NCBI RefSeq assembly: GCF_003626655.1
Contig: NZ_RBAN01000001.1
Location: 1,922,001 to 1,986,000, forward strand
Direction: 5' to 3'
DNA: 64,000 bases
DNA from: Micromonospora costi
GTDB taxonomy: Bacteria; Actinomycetota; Actinomycetes; Mycobacteriales; Micromonosporaceae
Each line of letters opens with the position of its first letter. Position 1 is the first letter of the stretch. The position numbers and the translations under genes were made by a program. Shown piece by piece: positions 34,991-43,803 of this stretch. Under the pieces are notes generated by a model. It ran no database searches and was not told where the DNA came from. It saw only the letters and a program-made list of their open reading frames with translations.

Positions 34991-36388
34991 GTGGCGACGA
35001 AGACAGCGACCGGTGGTCTCAGCCGGATCACCATCGTGGCGCCGCGCACCCGCATGGATCTCGCCCTGCCGTCGGACGTGCCCCTCGCCGACCTGCTGCC
35101 GACGCTGCTGCGCTACGCCGGCGAGGATCTGGCCGACGAGGGCGTCCGCCACGGCGGCTGGAGCCTCGCCCGGCTCGGCGGGCAGCCGCTGGACGGCGGT
35201 CGTACGGTCGCGCAGCTCGGCGTCCGCGACGGCGAGGTGCTCTACTTCAACCCGCGCGCGGCGTCCGCTCCGGAGGTCGTCTTCGACGACGTGGTGGACG
35301 CGGTCGCCACAGCGACCAACCAGCGGCGCGGCGCCTGGCAGGTCGCCACGACCCGGTCGTTCGCGGTGCTGTTCGCGGCGGTGGCCCTCGCCGGCGGCGC
35401 GGTGGCGGCGCTGTTCACCGGGCCGCCGCAACTGCCCGCCGCGCTGGCCGCGCTGCTGGTGGCGGTGGCCCTGCTGGTGAGCGCCGCGGTGCTCTCCCGG
35501 GCCGCCGGCGACAGCCGGACGGGCGCGGCGCTCGCGATGGTCGGTCTCGCGTACGCGGCGGTCGGCGGCCTGCTGCTGCTCGCCGGTGACCGGACGCTCA
35601 CCGAGCTGGCCAGCCCGCACGTCCTGCTGGCCGCCACCGCTGTCGTCCTCTTCGGCGCGGTGGCCGCGCTCGCCGTCGGCGACCGGCTGCCGCTCTTCCT
35701 CGGCGCGGTGGCGATCGGCGTCGCCACCGGCCTCGGCGCGGTGCTCTGCCTGGCGTTCGGCATCGGCGCGCCGGCCGCCGCGGCCGTGGTGGCCGCGGTC
35801 GCGTTCGGCGCCGTGCCGGCGCTGCCCATGTCGGCCTACCGGCTGGCCCGGCTTCCCGTGCCGTCCATCCCGACCGGCCCGGACGACCTCAAGACGGACA
35901 CCGAGTCGGTCGACGGCCGCCGGGTGCTCCAGCTCAGCGAGCGCGCCGACGAGTTCCTCACCGGTCTGCTGTGGACGGTCTCGCTCGTGGTGCTCGGGGC
36001 GCAGGTGGTGCTCGCGCTCAACGGCCGGCTCCCCGCGGTGCTGCTCTGCCTGGCGCTGGCCCTGCTGTCGCTGCTGCGGGCCCGGCCGTTCCTCAGCCGC
36101 GCCCAGCGCACGCCGGTGCTCGTGACCGGCACCGTCGGTCTCGGCCTGGCCGCGGCGGCCACCTTCGCGGGCGGCAGCATGCCGCTGCGGCTCGGTGTGA
36201 TCGTGGGCGGCCTGCTGCTGGCCGCTGTGATCAGCCTGATCTACGGCCTCACCGTGGCCGGCAAGCCGATCTCGCCGGTCTGGGGTCGCCTCCTGGACAT
36301 CGTCGAGATCCTGCTGATCATCGCGCTCGTGCCGCTGGCCGTCTGGGTGCTCGGCCTCTACGGCTGGATCGTCAACCTGCGGCCCTGA
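34991..36388 (+). CDS. eccD: Type VII secretion channel protein EccD
   Basis: A 465-aa protein with an N-terminal ubiquitin-like domain (about 8-85, [27 protein letters not shown]) and about 11 TM helices (about 115-465), the normal EccD plan. GTG 34991 is chosen because GAGGAGG lies 5 bases upstream; an in-frame GTG at 34922 lacks this. Its 3' end overlaps convergent eccE by 17 bp. EccD dimers form the membrane pore framework of the ESX complex. Confidence 0.95.
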   Translation: MATKTATGGLSRITIVAPRTRMDLALPSDVPLADLLPTLLRYAGEDLADEGVRHGGWSLARLGGQPLDGGRTVAQLGVRDGEVLYFNPRAASAPEVVFDDVVDAVATATNQRRGAWQVATTRSFAVLFAAVALAGGAVAALFTGPPQLPAALAALLVAVALLVSAAVLSRAAGDSRTGAALAMVGLAYAAVGGLLLLAGDRTLTELASPHVLLAATAVVLFGAVAALAVGDRLPLFLGAVAIGVATGLGAVLCLAFGIGAPAAAAVVAAVAFGAVPALPMSAYRLARLPVPSIPTGPDDLKTDTESVDGRRVLQLSERADEFLTGLLWTVSLVVLGAQVVLALNGRLPAVLLCLALALLSLLRARPFLSRAQRTPVLVTGTVGLGLAAAATFAGGSMPLRLGVIVGGLLLAAVISLIYGLTVAGKPISPVWGRLLDIVEILLIIALVPLAVWVLGLYGWIVNLRP

Positions 36389-37562
36389 CCGGGCCGCTCC
36401 CGCCGACCAGCGCGCCGGCCGGGGTCGCCGCCCAGACGCCCGGCCCGTGCTGGCCGTCGAGCGGACGGGCCGGCGTGCCGCACCGCCGCGCCACGTCCCG
36501 GACCACCTGCACGAGCGCCTCGACGTGCTTGTCCATCGCGGCGACCCGCAGCAGCGGCGCGACCGTACGGCCGCCGGGCAGCACCACCGCGGCGACCGTG
36601 TGCGACGGCGCGGAGGTCGAGGTCACCGCGTCGACGAGCGCGCCGAGCGGGGCGTCCGGCCGGGCCCGGAGAGCCAGGCAACGGTGGGTCCACCCGCCGC
36701 CGCGCAGCCCGGTCCACGTCTCGGCCGGCGGGTCGGGCGTGAGGTCCAGGCCGGCGGCCGAGACCACCGCCGCGCGCAGCTCGTCGCGGCCGAGCGGCCG
36801 GTGGGCGAGGCCGGCGGCGTTCAACGCCTTGCCGAGCCGGCCGATGCCGGCGGCCAGCGTGCGGTGCACGCCGGCGGTGCCGCCACCGCGGGTCACGGCC
36901 TCCGTCCGGGCGTCGCGCACCGAGAGCCGCAGCGCCACCCACACGGTACGGTGCGCCGCGGGCGGCGCGCCCGGGGCCGGGTACCAGACCAGGGTGTGCG
37001 AGACCAGCTGGGCCAGGGTGACCGGCCCGGAGAAGTCGGCGAGCACCCGCAGGGCGCGGTCCACCACGGACGCCTCCACCGAGCCGGCCGGTGCGCCGGA
37101 CCGGCCGATCAGCGCCACGGCCGCGAACCAGCCCTGCTCGTCCTGGCCGATGCCGAGGCGGGTGCCACGGTCGGTCAGCTCGATGACCGACAGCTCCGGG
37201 GCGAGCGACGCGAGCCGGGGGTCGCTGCCCCCGCCGGCGGCCAGGCTCGCCCGGGCCCGGTCACGGCGTTCCCGCAACCGCCGGCGCAGCAGCACGTCCT
37301 CGTACCACCAGCGGCCGCCCCGGCGGGCGAAGACCGCAACCAGCACGACCACCACCAGGGCGGCGACCACGCCGACCAGCCAGACGGGCCCGCCCAGCGC
37401 GGCCCACACGGCCACCGCGCACAGCTCCACCACGACCAGCTGGCCGACCATGAGCGGCCCGATCCGACCACGACGGCGCCGGTCGGCGGCCGGTACCGGC
37501 CGCTCCGGTGCCTCGGACGGGTCCGCCGCGCTGCGCGCGGGTGGCGCCTGAACCTGCGTCAT
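36372..37562 (-). CDS. eccE: Type VII secretion protein EccE
   Basis: A 396-aa protein from ATG 37562, with a disordered Pro/Arg-rich start (1-35), two TM helices (about 38-80) and a large soluble domain. It matches EccE in layout and in segments such as RGGRWWYEDVLLRRRL and FSGPVTLAQLVSHTLVWYP. EccE sits at the periphery of ESX complexes; ancestral ESX-4-like systems often lack it, so this is the fuller type. It is convergent with eccD (17-bp tail overlap) and divergent from eccB. Confidence 0.9.
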   Translation of the reverse strand: MTQVQAPPARSAADPSEAPERPVPAADRRRRGRIGPLMVGQLVVVELCAVAVWAALGGPVWLVGVVAALVVVVLVAVFARRGGRWWYEDVLLRRRLRERRDRARASLAAGGGSDPRLASLAPELSVIELTDRGTRLGIGQDEQGWFAAVALIGRSGAPAGSVEASVVDRALRVLADFSGPVTLAQLVSHTLVWYPAPGAPPAAHRTVWVALRLSVRDARTEAVTRGGGTAGVHRTLAAGIGRLGKALNAAGLAHRPLGRDELRAAVVSAAGLDLTPDPPAETWTGLRGGGWTHRCLALRARPDAPLGALVDAVTSTSAPSHTVAAVVLPGGRTVAPLLRVAAMDKHVEALVQVVRDVARRCGTPARPLDGQHGPGVWAATPAGALVGGSGPVRAAG

Positions 37563-37724
37563 CGGTGACTGTCCCTCCTGCACGGTGCCGCTTCCCGCCA
37601 CGTCGGTGCGCGCCGGGCACGGGCGCTGGTCCCGGAAACCCGTCGACGGCCCCTTATCGTAGGGAAGCCCGCGACACGACCCGGACCCCTGATCGTCGCG
37701 GATCCACCCCGCCGGAGGTAAGTC

Positions 37725-39296
37725 ATGCGGACCCGCCGCGATCAGGTGCAGGCGTACCGCTTCGTCACCCGCCGGATCGTCTCCGCGCTGCTGTCGGGCG
37801 ACCCGGAGACGAACAACCTGCCGATGAGGCGCCTCGGCATGGCCGTCTTCGGCAGCGTCATCGCCGCGGCCGTGGTGCTCGGCGGTGCCGGCGCGTACGG
37901 GCAGTTGACCGGCAACACGGCCCCGCTGGAGTCGAACACGCTGGTGATCGAGCGGGAGACGGGCGCCACGTACGTCTTCTTCGACGGCCTGCTGTACCCC
38001 ACGCTCAACTACGCCTCGGCGCGTCTCGTGGTGAACGAGGCCGACCCGCAGGTGCGTACGATGTCGCAGGCGTCCATCCGGGAGCGGCCGCGCGGCCAGA
38101 TGGTGGGCATCGTGGGCGCCCCGGACGCCCTGCCCGACCCGAAGTCGTTGGTCGGGCTGCCCTGGTCGGTCTGCGACGTGCCCGACCCGGCCGACCCACG
38201 GCGACCCAGCACCCGCGTGGTGATCGACCGGGCGCTACCCGGCGGCACCCCCCTGGGCGACCGGGCGGTGCTCGTCACCGTCGACGGCCAGCGGCACCTG
38301 CTCACCAACGACCTGCGCCTGGAGCTGACCGGGGAGAGCCGGATCGCCGCCCTGCGGATGGCGAACGCGCCGACGCTCACGGCGGGCCAGCAGCTGTTGA
38401 ACGCCGTGCCGGCCGGGCCCGCGCTGCGGGAGCCGGAGCTGGCCGGGATGGGCGAGCCTAGCGGGCACTCGGTGGCGGGCCAGATCGGTCGCGTCGGCCA
38501 GGTGTACCGGGCCGCGGGCCAGCACTACGTCCTGACCCGGGACGGGCTCGCCTCGATCGGCGAGGTCGGCGCGCTGCTGCTGCTCCGCTCGGGCGGCGAC
38601 ATCATCGACATCACCCCGGAGGAGGCCGGCCGCGCCGGCCTCGCCGACCGGCGGGCGGACGAGGCCGGCATGCCGCAGACGCTGCCCACGCTCTACCCGG
38701 TCCGGGAGGGGCAGACGGTGCTCTGCGCGACGTACCGGGCGAGCGCCGCGGGCGGCCCGCCGGTCACCACGCTGGAGGTGTTCGACCGGACGCCGACGGA
38801 GTTGACCGGCGTGGGTTCGTTGCCGGCCCGGCAGACGAGCCGGGACGCGGTCCGCACGGCCGACCAGGTGCTGCTGCCCGGTGGCCGGGGCGCGCTGGCG
38901 CAGGCCGCGCCGGGCGCCGGCGAGAGCGGCACCCCGGCCCCGGGCGCCACCGTCTACCTGGTGGCGCCCCAGGGCGTCCGGTACCCGCTCGCCGCCGACG
39001 CGATCGCCGCGCTGGGCTACGGCGGGGTGACCCCGCTCGCCGTGCCCGGGTCGCTGCTGGCCCTGATCCCCACCGGGCCCACGCTGGCGCGCGACGCCGC
39101 CGCCCAGGCCTACGCCGAGCCGGGTGGTTCGGCGACGGCCGGGCCGGCGCCGTCCGCACCGCGCAGTCCCACGTCGAGCGGTTCGCCGGGGCCGGGGAAC
39201 GGCGGCACGTCGCCGTCGGGGTCGCCGAGCGCGGGCACCTCGGGGTCGCCGAGCGCGGGCGCGTCGGGGTCGAGCCCGTTCGCGCCCGCCGGCTGA
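37725..39296 (+). CDS. eccB: Type VII secretion protein EccB
   Basis: A 523-aa protein. The conserved cytoplasmic start (RTRRDQVQAYRFVTRRIVSAL) is followed by one TM helix (about 36-58) and a large extracytoplasmic repeat domain with the PGGTPLGDRAVLV and VAPQGVRYPLA signatures. It also has a low-complexity Ser/Gly/Pro tail (about 470-523) with repeated SPSAG units. EccB contacts EccC and MycP on the outer side. An AGGT-rich ribosome site precedes ATG 37725. Confidence 0.96.
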   Translation: MRTRRDQVQAYRFVTRRIVSALLSGDPETNNLPMRRLGMAVFGSVIAAAVVLGGAGAYGQLTGNTAPLESNTLVIERETGATYVFFDGLLYPTLNYASARLVVNEADPQVRTMSQASIRERPRGQMVGIVGAPDALPDPKSLVGLPWSVCDVPDPADPRRPSTRVVIDRALPGGTPLGDRAVLVTVDGQRHLLTNDLRLELTGESRIAALRMANAPTLTAGQQLLNAVPAGPALREPELAGMGEPSGHSVAGQIGRVGQVYRAAGQHYVLTRDGLASIGEVGALLLLRSGGDIIDITPEEAGRAGLADRRADEAGMPQTLPTLYPVREGQTVLCATYRASAAGGPPVTTLEVFDRTPTELTGVGSLPARQTSRDAVRTADQVLLPGGRGALAQAAPGAGESGTPAPGATVYLVAPQGVRYPLAADAIAALGYGGVTPLAVPGSLLALIPTGPTLARDAAAQAYAEPGGSATAGPAPSAPRSPTSSGSPGPGNGGTSPSGSPSAGTSGSPSAGASGSSPFAPAG

Positions 39297-39392
39297 GCGG
39301 GCAGGGGGCGGATGGTGGGTCGCCCGTGTCGCCCCCGTGGACTAACCTGAACCTGGCCAACGGTTGTCGATTAGCACTACGGGGATGTTGCC

Positions 39393-39761
39393 ATGACCGG
39401 GCGCACGGAAGTCGATCTTCTGTCCCTTGAGGACTTCCACTCGCGGTTGGCCGACCGGCTGACCCAGGCCGAGTCGCTGCTGCGCAAGCTCAACACCGAG
39501 ATGCAGTGCACGCCTCCGGCGCTGGGCACGTTCGCCGACGCGACCAGCAACGCCCGCCGATACTCCGAGATCCACCAGTCCTACGTGGAGCAGGCTCAGC
39601 GGCTCGAGCAGGCGGTGAAGGCGGCACAGAAGGCGACCAGCACGATCCTCGCCAACTACCGGACCACCGAGGCGCGCAACGCCGCCAGCGCCACCGACAT
39701 CGCGTCCGTGCTCACCGGGGTCAACGAGGCTCTCGATCCGGAGGGGAAGCCGCGTGTCTGA
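39393..39761 (+). CDS. Small helical T7SS protein with NYxxxE motif (PE-like partner)
   Basis: A 122-aa all-helical protein with two long helices. The second ends TILANYRTTEARNAASATD, carrying the YxxxE export signature in the same NYxxxExxNA setting as the 178-aa protein at the other end of the locus. Its stop lies 8 bp inside the following large WxG protein gene, so the two are co-translated and probably form a heterodimer. No recognised family name can be given with certainty. Confidence 0.82.
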   Translation: MTGRTEVDLLSLEDFHSRLADRLTQAESLLRKLNTEMQCTPPALGTFADATSNARRYSEIHQSYVEQAQRLEQAVKAAQKATSTILANYRTTEARNAASATDIASVLTGVNEALDPEGKPRV

Positions 39762-41022
39762 GTACACCCAGCGCTACCAGGGCGCGAGCCACCAGGAGCT
39801 CTACGACGCCGTGATGGCGGGCAAGCCCGGGCAGATCGACGGCGTGGCCGCCCAGTGGTCGGCCCTCAAGGGCATCGTCGACGCCCTGGGCCGCGACCTG
39901 AGCGGCGACCTTGAGAAGCTCGCACACACCTGGACGGGCTCGGCCGGCCAGGAGTTCCAGCGCCGGCTCACGCTGATCGTCGACTACGCGGGCACGCTCG
40001 GCGAGGGCATGGCCGACGTCAAGCAGGCGCTCACCATGATGTCCGGCCAGCTCCGTACGGCCCAGAAGCAGGCGGAGAGCCCGGAGGAGACCGACGACCA
40101 CGACCAGGCGGTCTCGGGCGCGCTCAAGGGCGCGGCGGTCTTCGGCGTGCCGGGCGCGGTGGTCGGTGGTCTGCTCGGCCACCAGCAGGACAAGGAAGAG
40201 CAGCAGAAGGCACACCAGCGCATGGTCAACGTGGTGGCCGAGCTGGCGGCGGGCTACGACCTCTCCGCCTACGGGCGGGTCGTCACGCCCCCGCCGCCCG
40301 ACCCGGACACCCCGGGCACGGTGGACGGCAGCGGGCCGACCACCCGCAGCGGGCCGCACGTCGGCACGCCGACGGCGGCGCCCCACAGCACCGGCCTCGG
40401 CCCGCACACGGGCGGCGAGACGATCCGCACCCCCGGCGGGGTCGGCACCGGGCCCACCAGTGGCCACGGCGGCGACGGGTCGGGCACGACGGGCACCGAC
40501 GGGAGCGTCACGGTGACCACGCCGGGCGTCACGGGCACCGGAGGCGGCACCTCCCTCGCGGGCGCCGATCCGCTGACCGGTGGGGCGGTCCCGGCCGGCA
40601 CCGGCCCGAACGCTCTGGGCATCGGTGGCACCGCCGGCGCCGGCACCTCCGGCGGGGGCCTGTTCCCCGGCACGGCCGGCATCGCGGCGACGGGTGGCCT
40701 GATCGCCACCGGCGCGCTCGCCAGTTCCGCGGGCGGCAGCCCGACGCCGCCGCCCCGGTCGCCCGGTGGCACCGCCCCCGCCGACAATCGCGCGGCCAGC
40801 GGGGTGGGTCGGAGCGTGGACGGCCGGCGCGGCGAGGCGAACCGCGCGGCCACCGCGGGCCGTGGGCGCGGCCCCGTCGGAAACCGGCCCGGCGTGCTCG
40901 GCGGGCGCGGTCAGCACGACGAGGACGAGTCCGACGAGCGCCTCACCTGGCTGACCGAGGACGAGATGGTCTGGGGCGACGGCCGTGACGGCGCTCCCCC
41001 GGTGCTGGGCACGACCGACTGA
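39754..41022 (+). CDS. Large WxG-domain protein with Gly/Thr-rich tail, putative T7SS substrate (PPE-like)
   Basis: A 422-aa protein starting at GTG 39754 within the preceding gene. The N-terminal helical domain (about 1-115) has a WTG turn (HTWTGSAGQEF near 60); a hydrophobic Gly-rich segment (about 127-145) and a helix follow. Residues 175-390 are Gly/Thr/Pro-rich, and the acidic C-terminus carries TWLTEDEMVWG and PPVLG, paralleling the 453-aa protein. The N-terminal fold and context suggest a PPE-like secreted effector or surface protein; function unknown. A 17-bp hairpin follows its stop. Confidence 0.82.
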   Translation: MSEYTQRYQGASHQELYDAVMAGKPGQIDGVAAQWSALKGIVDALGRDLSGDLEKLAHTWTGSAGQEFQRRLTLIVDYAGTLGEGMADVKQALTMMSGQLRTAQKQAESPEETDDHDQAVSGALKGAAVFGVPGAVVGGLLGHQQDKEEQQKAHQRMVNVVAELAAGYDLSAYGRVVTPPPPDPDTPGTVDGSGPTTRSGPHVGTPTAAPHSTGLGPHTGGETIRTPGGVGTGPTSGHGGDGSGTTGTDGSVTVTTPGVTGTGGGTSLAGADPLTGGAVPAGTGPNALGIGGTAGAGTSGGGLFPGTAGIAATGGLIATGALASSAGGSPTPPPRSPGGTAPADNRAASGVGRSVDGRRGEANRAATAGRGRGPVGNRPGVLGGRGQHDEDESDERLTWLTEDEMVWGDGRDGAPPVLGTTD

Positions 41023-41038
41023 TCCGACGACCACCTGG

Positions 41039-41076
41039 CGACGGCCCATCCGGAAGCGGTTCCGGGTGGGCCGTCG
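41039..41076 (+). terminator. Hairpin terminator at the right end of the T7SS locus
   Basis: 17-bp arms (41039-41055 and 41060-41076, one G-T) with a GCGG loop, 17 bp after the PPE-like gene. Confidence 0.85.
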
Positions 41077-41168
41077 TCGTCCGTCCACATCGGTCGGGTG
41101 GGCATCGTCACGTCGCTGTCGTCCGCCGCCCGGCTGCGGCCGATCGCCACGGACGATAGGTTGGTCCC

Positions 41169-41564
41169 GTGCTGTCCGTAGCGTCCCCCCGCCCCGTGTG
41201 GCGGGCCGCGCTGCGTTCCCTGCGTGAGCTGACCCGTCTGGCGGTCGCCGCGCTCGCGCTCACGGTGGGCCTCGGCGGCGCGACCGCCGCACCGGCCGGC
41301 GCGCACCCGGGCGCCCCTCCGCAGCTCTCCGCGAGTGCCCTGGCCACCGGGTCCGGCGCGCTCCGGCCCGACGTCGCACCGGCCGTCTCCGCCGGCGTGG
41401 ACGCCTCGGCGGCCGAGCGACCCGCCCCCGCCACACACCGTCCGGTGCGACGCGGCGGCTCCGCCCCGGTCGCCGCCGGCACCGCCACGACGCCCGTCGA
41501 GGCCGTCACCCCCGCTGATCCGGGCGGTCGTACGCCGGGCCGCCGCGGCCCGCCCCTCGCCTGA
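41169..41564 (+). CDS. Possible small secreted Ala/Pro-rich protein
   Basis: A 131-residue frame from GTG 41169. It has an N-terminal stretch resembling a signal peptide (RELTRLAVAALALTVGLGGATAAPAGA) and an otherwise low-complexity Ala/Pro/Thr remainder. No domain or clear ribosome site is visible. Codon bias alone does not separate it from chance in such GC-rich DNA. The following 250 bp are also C-rich and may hold more of a disordered protein in another frame, so a frameshift is possible. Confidence 0.4.
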   Translation: MLSVASPRPVWRAALRSLRELTRLAVAALALTVGLGGATAAPAGAHPGAPPQLSASALATGSGALRPDVAPAVSAGVDASAAERPAPATHRPVRRGGSAPVAAGTATTPVEAVTPADPGGRTPGRRGPPLA

Positions 41565-41813
41565 CCCGAGGGCCACCCCGTCCCGGTCCACCGGACCGGC
41601 CGCCCGGCTCCGACCGCCCCGGTCCCGCCCCGCCCGCCGGCCTGTCCGGCCCCCGGGTGGCCGCGCCCGGGCCGGTTCGACCGTTCCCGGTCCCGCCGTT
41701 CCCCTGGGAGCGCACGGCGACGGCTGACGAAGCCCCGCCTCCGGCCCTCACCACCGTCTCCGCCCGTCAACGGGTCAATTCGTCCATTCCCGACAACTGA
41801 CCACGAGGTGCAG

Positions 41814-42614
41814 ATGATGCAGACCGTCCTCTCCGCCGTCCTGCTCGACGTGCCCCGGGCCGCCATGATCTGGCTGGGCCTGCTCGCCGTGGTGGGCGCC
41901 ACCGTCGCCGTCCTGCTGCTACGACCGGGCCGGCTCGCCACCGACGCCGCCGTGCGGATCCGGCGCGCGGCCATGCCGACCCGGCTCGAACTCGCCCGGG
42001 AGGAGCGGGAACGGACCCGGTACGCGGAGGAGGTCGCGGTGGCCGCGGAGCGGGCCACGGCGACCGCCCAACGCCGGCGGGAGGAGTGGCTGGCCGCGCA
42101 GGAGGCGGTCGAGACGGCGTGGCAGGCGTACGAGGCGGCCGAGGCGGACGTACGCCGGCTGGGCGCCGCCGCGGCGATGCCGCTGCCGCGTACCGCCCGC
42201 ACGCCGGCCGAGTACGTCGACCGTGAGCGTTTCCTGCACCGGGCGGCGCTGGACGCGTACTTCCGGCGGGAACTGTCGGTGGACCAGCTGAGCGACGTCT
42301 TCGCGCACCGCAACGGCTGGGACCCGCGGCTGCACCCGGTGGAGCAGGAACTGGTGCTGCGCCGGGCCGTACGGGACAACCTGTTCGCCCGGCAGCAGGC
42401 CGCCCGGGAGCGGGAGCAGGCGGCGTGGCGGGCCGCCGAGACGGCCGCGGCGGCGGCGCGCAGCCTCCGGGACGAGGCGTTCGCGGCGACGGGCCGGCGG
42501 ATCGAGGAGTCACCGTCGGTGCTGCCGCTCAGCGAGGTGGTGCGGCCGGTGGAGCAGCAGACGCGAGAGAACGTGATCGTGGCGCGCGGCCGGGCCGCCG
42601 TCCCGGCGTACTGA
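41814..42614 (+). CDS. Membrane-anchored coiled-coil protein of unknown function
   Basis: A 266-aa protein. One N-terminal TM helix (about 18-38: WLGLLAVVGATVAVLLL) is followed by a long charged coiled coil (about 55-120, rich in Glu, Arg and Ala) and helical segments with FLHRAALDAYFRRELSVDQLSDVFAHRNGWDP. ATG 41814 is chosen for its GAGG five bases upstream; GTG 41808 is possible. No family is recognised. It lies just beyond the T7SS locus and may or may not belong to it. Confidence 0.75.
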   Translation: MMQTVLSAVLLDVPRAAMIWLGLLAVVGATVAVLLLRPGRLATDAAVRIRRAAMPTRLELAREERERTRYAEEVAVAAERATATAQRRREEWLAAQEAVETAWQAYEAAEADVRRLGAAAAMPLPRTARTPAEYVDRERFLHRAALDAYFRRELSVDQLSDVFAHRNGWDPRLHPVEQELVLRRAVRDNLFARQQAAREREQAAWRAAETAAAAARSLRDEAFAATGRRIEESPSVLPLSEVVRPVEQQTRENVIVARGRAAVPAY

Positions 42615-42664
42615 TCGGACCGCCGGCCACGCTCACCGTCCCCGGCGACGCCCGCACCGACGCT

Positions 42665-42703
42665 GCCCCGGCCGCGCGGGACGAGTCCGCGCGCTGCCGG
42701 GGC
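42665..42703 (+). terminator. Interrupted hairpin terminator
   Basis: Outer arms GCCCCGGC/GCCGGGGC (42665-42672, 42696-42703) and inner arms GCGCGG/CCGCGC form a bulged hairpin after the coiled-coil gene. Confidence 0.6.
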
Positions 42704-42734
42704 GCGTCTGGCCCGCCTGGGTTAGCGTGACCGC

Positions 42735-43076
42735 ATGTCCCGGGAAGCGTGGATCCTCGTGGTGATCGCCGGCGTCGTGCTGCTCGCCACGCTGGTCGGC
42801 GCCGTGCTGCTCGCGGTCAAGCTGGTCCGCACGCACCGCATGCTCACGGCGCTCGGCGCGAGCGGCAAGGTGGCCCTCTACGGCGCCCTGATCTACACGA
42901 TCTTCCCGGTCGACCTGCTGCCCGACCCGATCTACCTGGACGACATGGGCGTCCTCACGGCGGCGCTCATCTACCTCACCCGGCTGGTCCACCGGCACCG
43001 CGCGGCGGCGCGCCGGCTTCCCGGCCAGCCGGGCACGCCCCCGCAGGCGGGGCGTACCCGCCGGCCCGTGCCATGA
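42735..43076 (+). CDS. DUF1232 (YkvA-like) membrane protein
   Basis: A 113-aa protein: a TM helix (about 6-30), a basic cytoplasmic segment, then the DUF1232 signature YTIFPVDLLPDPIYLDDMG within a second hydrophobic region (about 48-85), and a basic Arg/Pro tail. The family is widespread and its function is unknown. It is followed 30 bp later by a flavin/F420 oxidoreductase-like gene. Confidence 0.88.
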   Translation: MSREAWILVVIAGVVLLATLVGAVLLAVKLVRTHRMLTALGASGKVALYGALIYTIFPVDLLPDPIYLDDMGVLTAALIYLTRLVHRHRAAARRLPGQPGTPPQAGRTRRPVP

Positions 43077-43106
43077 TCGCTCCGCGACGGGAGACGGGGG
43101 ACGGAC

Positions 43107-43514
43107 ATGCCGGGAACGCACGCGTGGGACGTACGTGACGAGCGGGTCGTGACGTTCTGCCGGGAACGGCACCTCGCCACGCTCACCACGCTGCGCGCGG
43201 ACGGCACCCCGCACGTGGTGCCCGTCGGGGTGACCCTGGACCCCGGGGCGGCCGTGGCCCGCGTGATCACCTCCGCCGCGTCCCGCAAGGCCCGCCACGT
43301 GGCCGCCGCCGGCCCCCAGGGCGCCCCCGTGGCGGTCTGCCAGGTCGACGGCCGCCGCTGGCTCACGATCGAGGGCCGGGCGGTCGTCCGGCGGGATCCG
43401 GCCGCCGTGGCGGAGGCCGAGCGGCGGTACGCCGAGCGGTACCGCACGCCACGGCCGAACCCCGAGCGGGTCGTCATCGAGATCCACGTCACGCGGGTGC
43501 TGGGCACCCTCTAA
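43107..43514 (+). CDS. PPOX-class F420/FMN-dependent oxidoreductase-like protein
   Basis: A 135-aa split-barrel protein: RHLATLTTLRADGTPHVVPVGVTL at about 21-45, SRKARHVAAAG at about 58-70 and a conserved WLTIEGRAVVRRDPA segment, as in pyridoxamine-phosphate-oxidase-like F420-dependent reductases of actinobacteria. Such enzymes reduce F420-linked substrates; the precise cofactor here is not provable from sequence. ATG 43107 is preceded by GGGGGACGG. Confidence 0.88.
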   Translation: MPGTHAWDVRDERVVTFCRERHLATLTTLRADGTPHVVPVGVTLDPGAAVARVITSAASRKARHVAAAGPQGAPVAVCQVDGRRWLTIEGRAVVRRDPAAVAEAERRYAERYRTPRPNPERVVIEIHVTRVLGTL

Positions 43515-43803
43515 CGGTCTGTACCGCCTGACCGGTTCCGGGAACTGCGCGGCCGACCGCTGACCGAGTCGCCCGCCCCGGGCGCCGGCTTCCCGGAATC
43601 CCGCTGCCCCTCCCGCCGTTGCACCTGTTCGCGGCGCCCACACCCGGGCCACGAGCGGCGGAATGCCGGCCGACGCAGGGCAGTTACGACCCTGGTACGC
43701 CCGGCGCACGTCCGCCCGGGCGTCGCTTCTCGATTGTGCCGAGCGCCTGTCCCGGTGCTTGCGCCTCCGCGGAGGCGACAACCCCCCGATTGGAGCCCGA
43801 CCG

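Noticed and set aside
41808..41816. GTG 41808 as start of the coiled-coil membrane protein
   Set aside because: ATG 41814 has GAGG at a better distance; the difference is two residues and does not affect the assignment.
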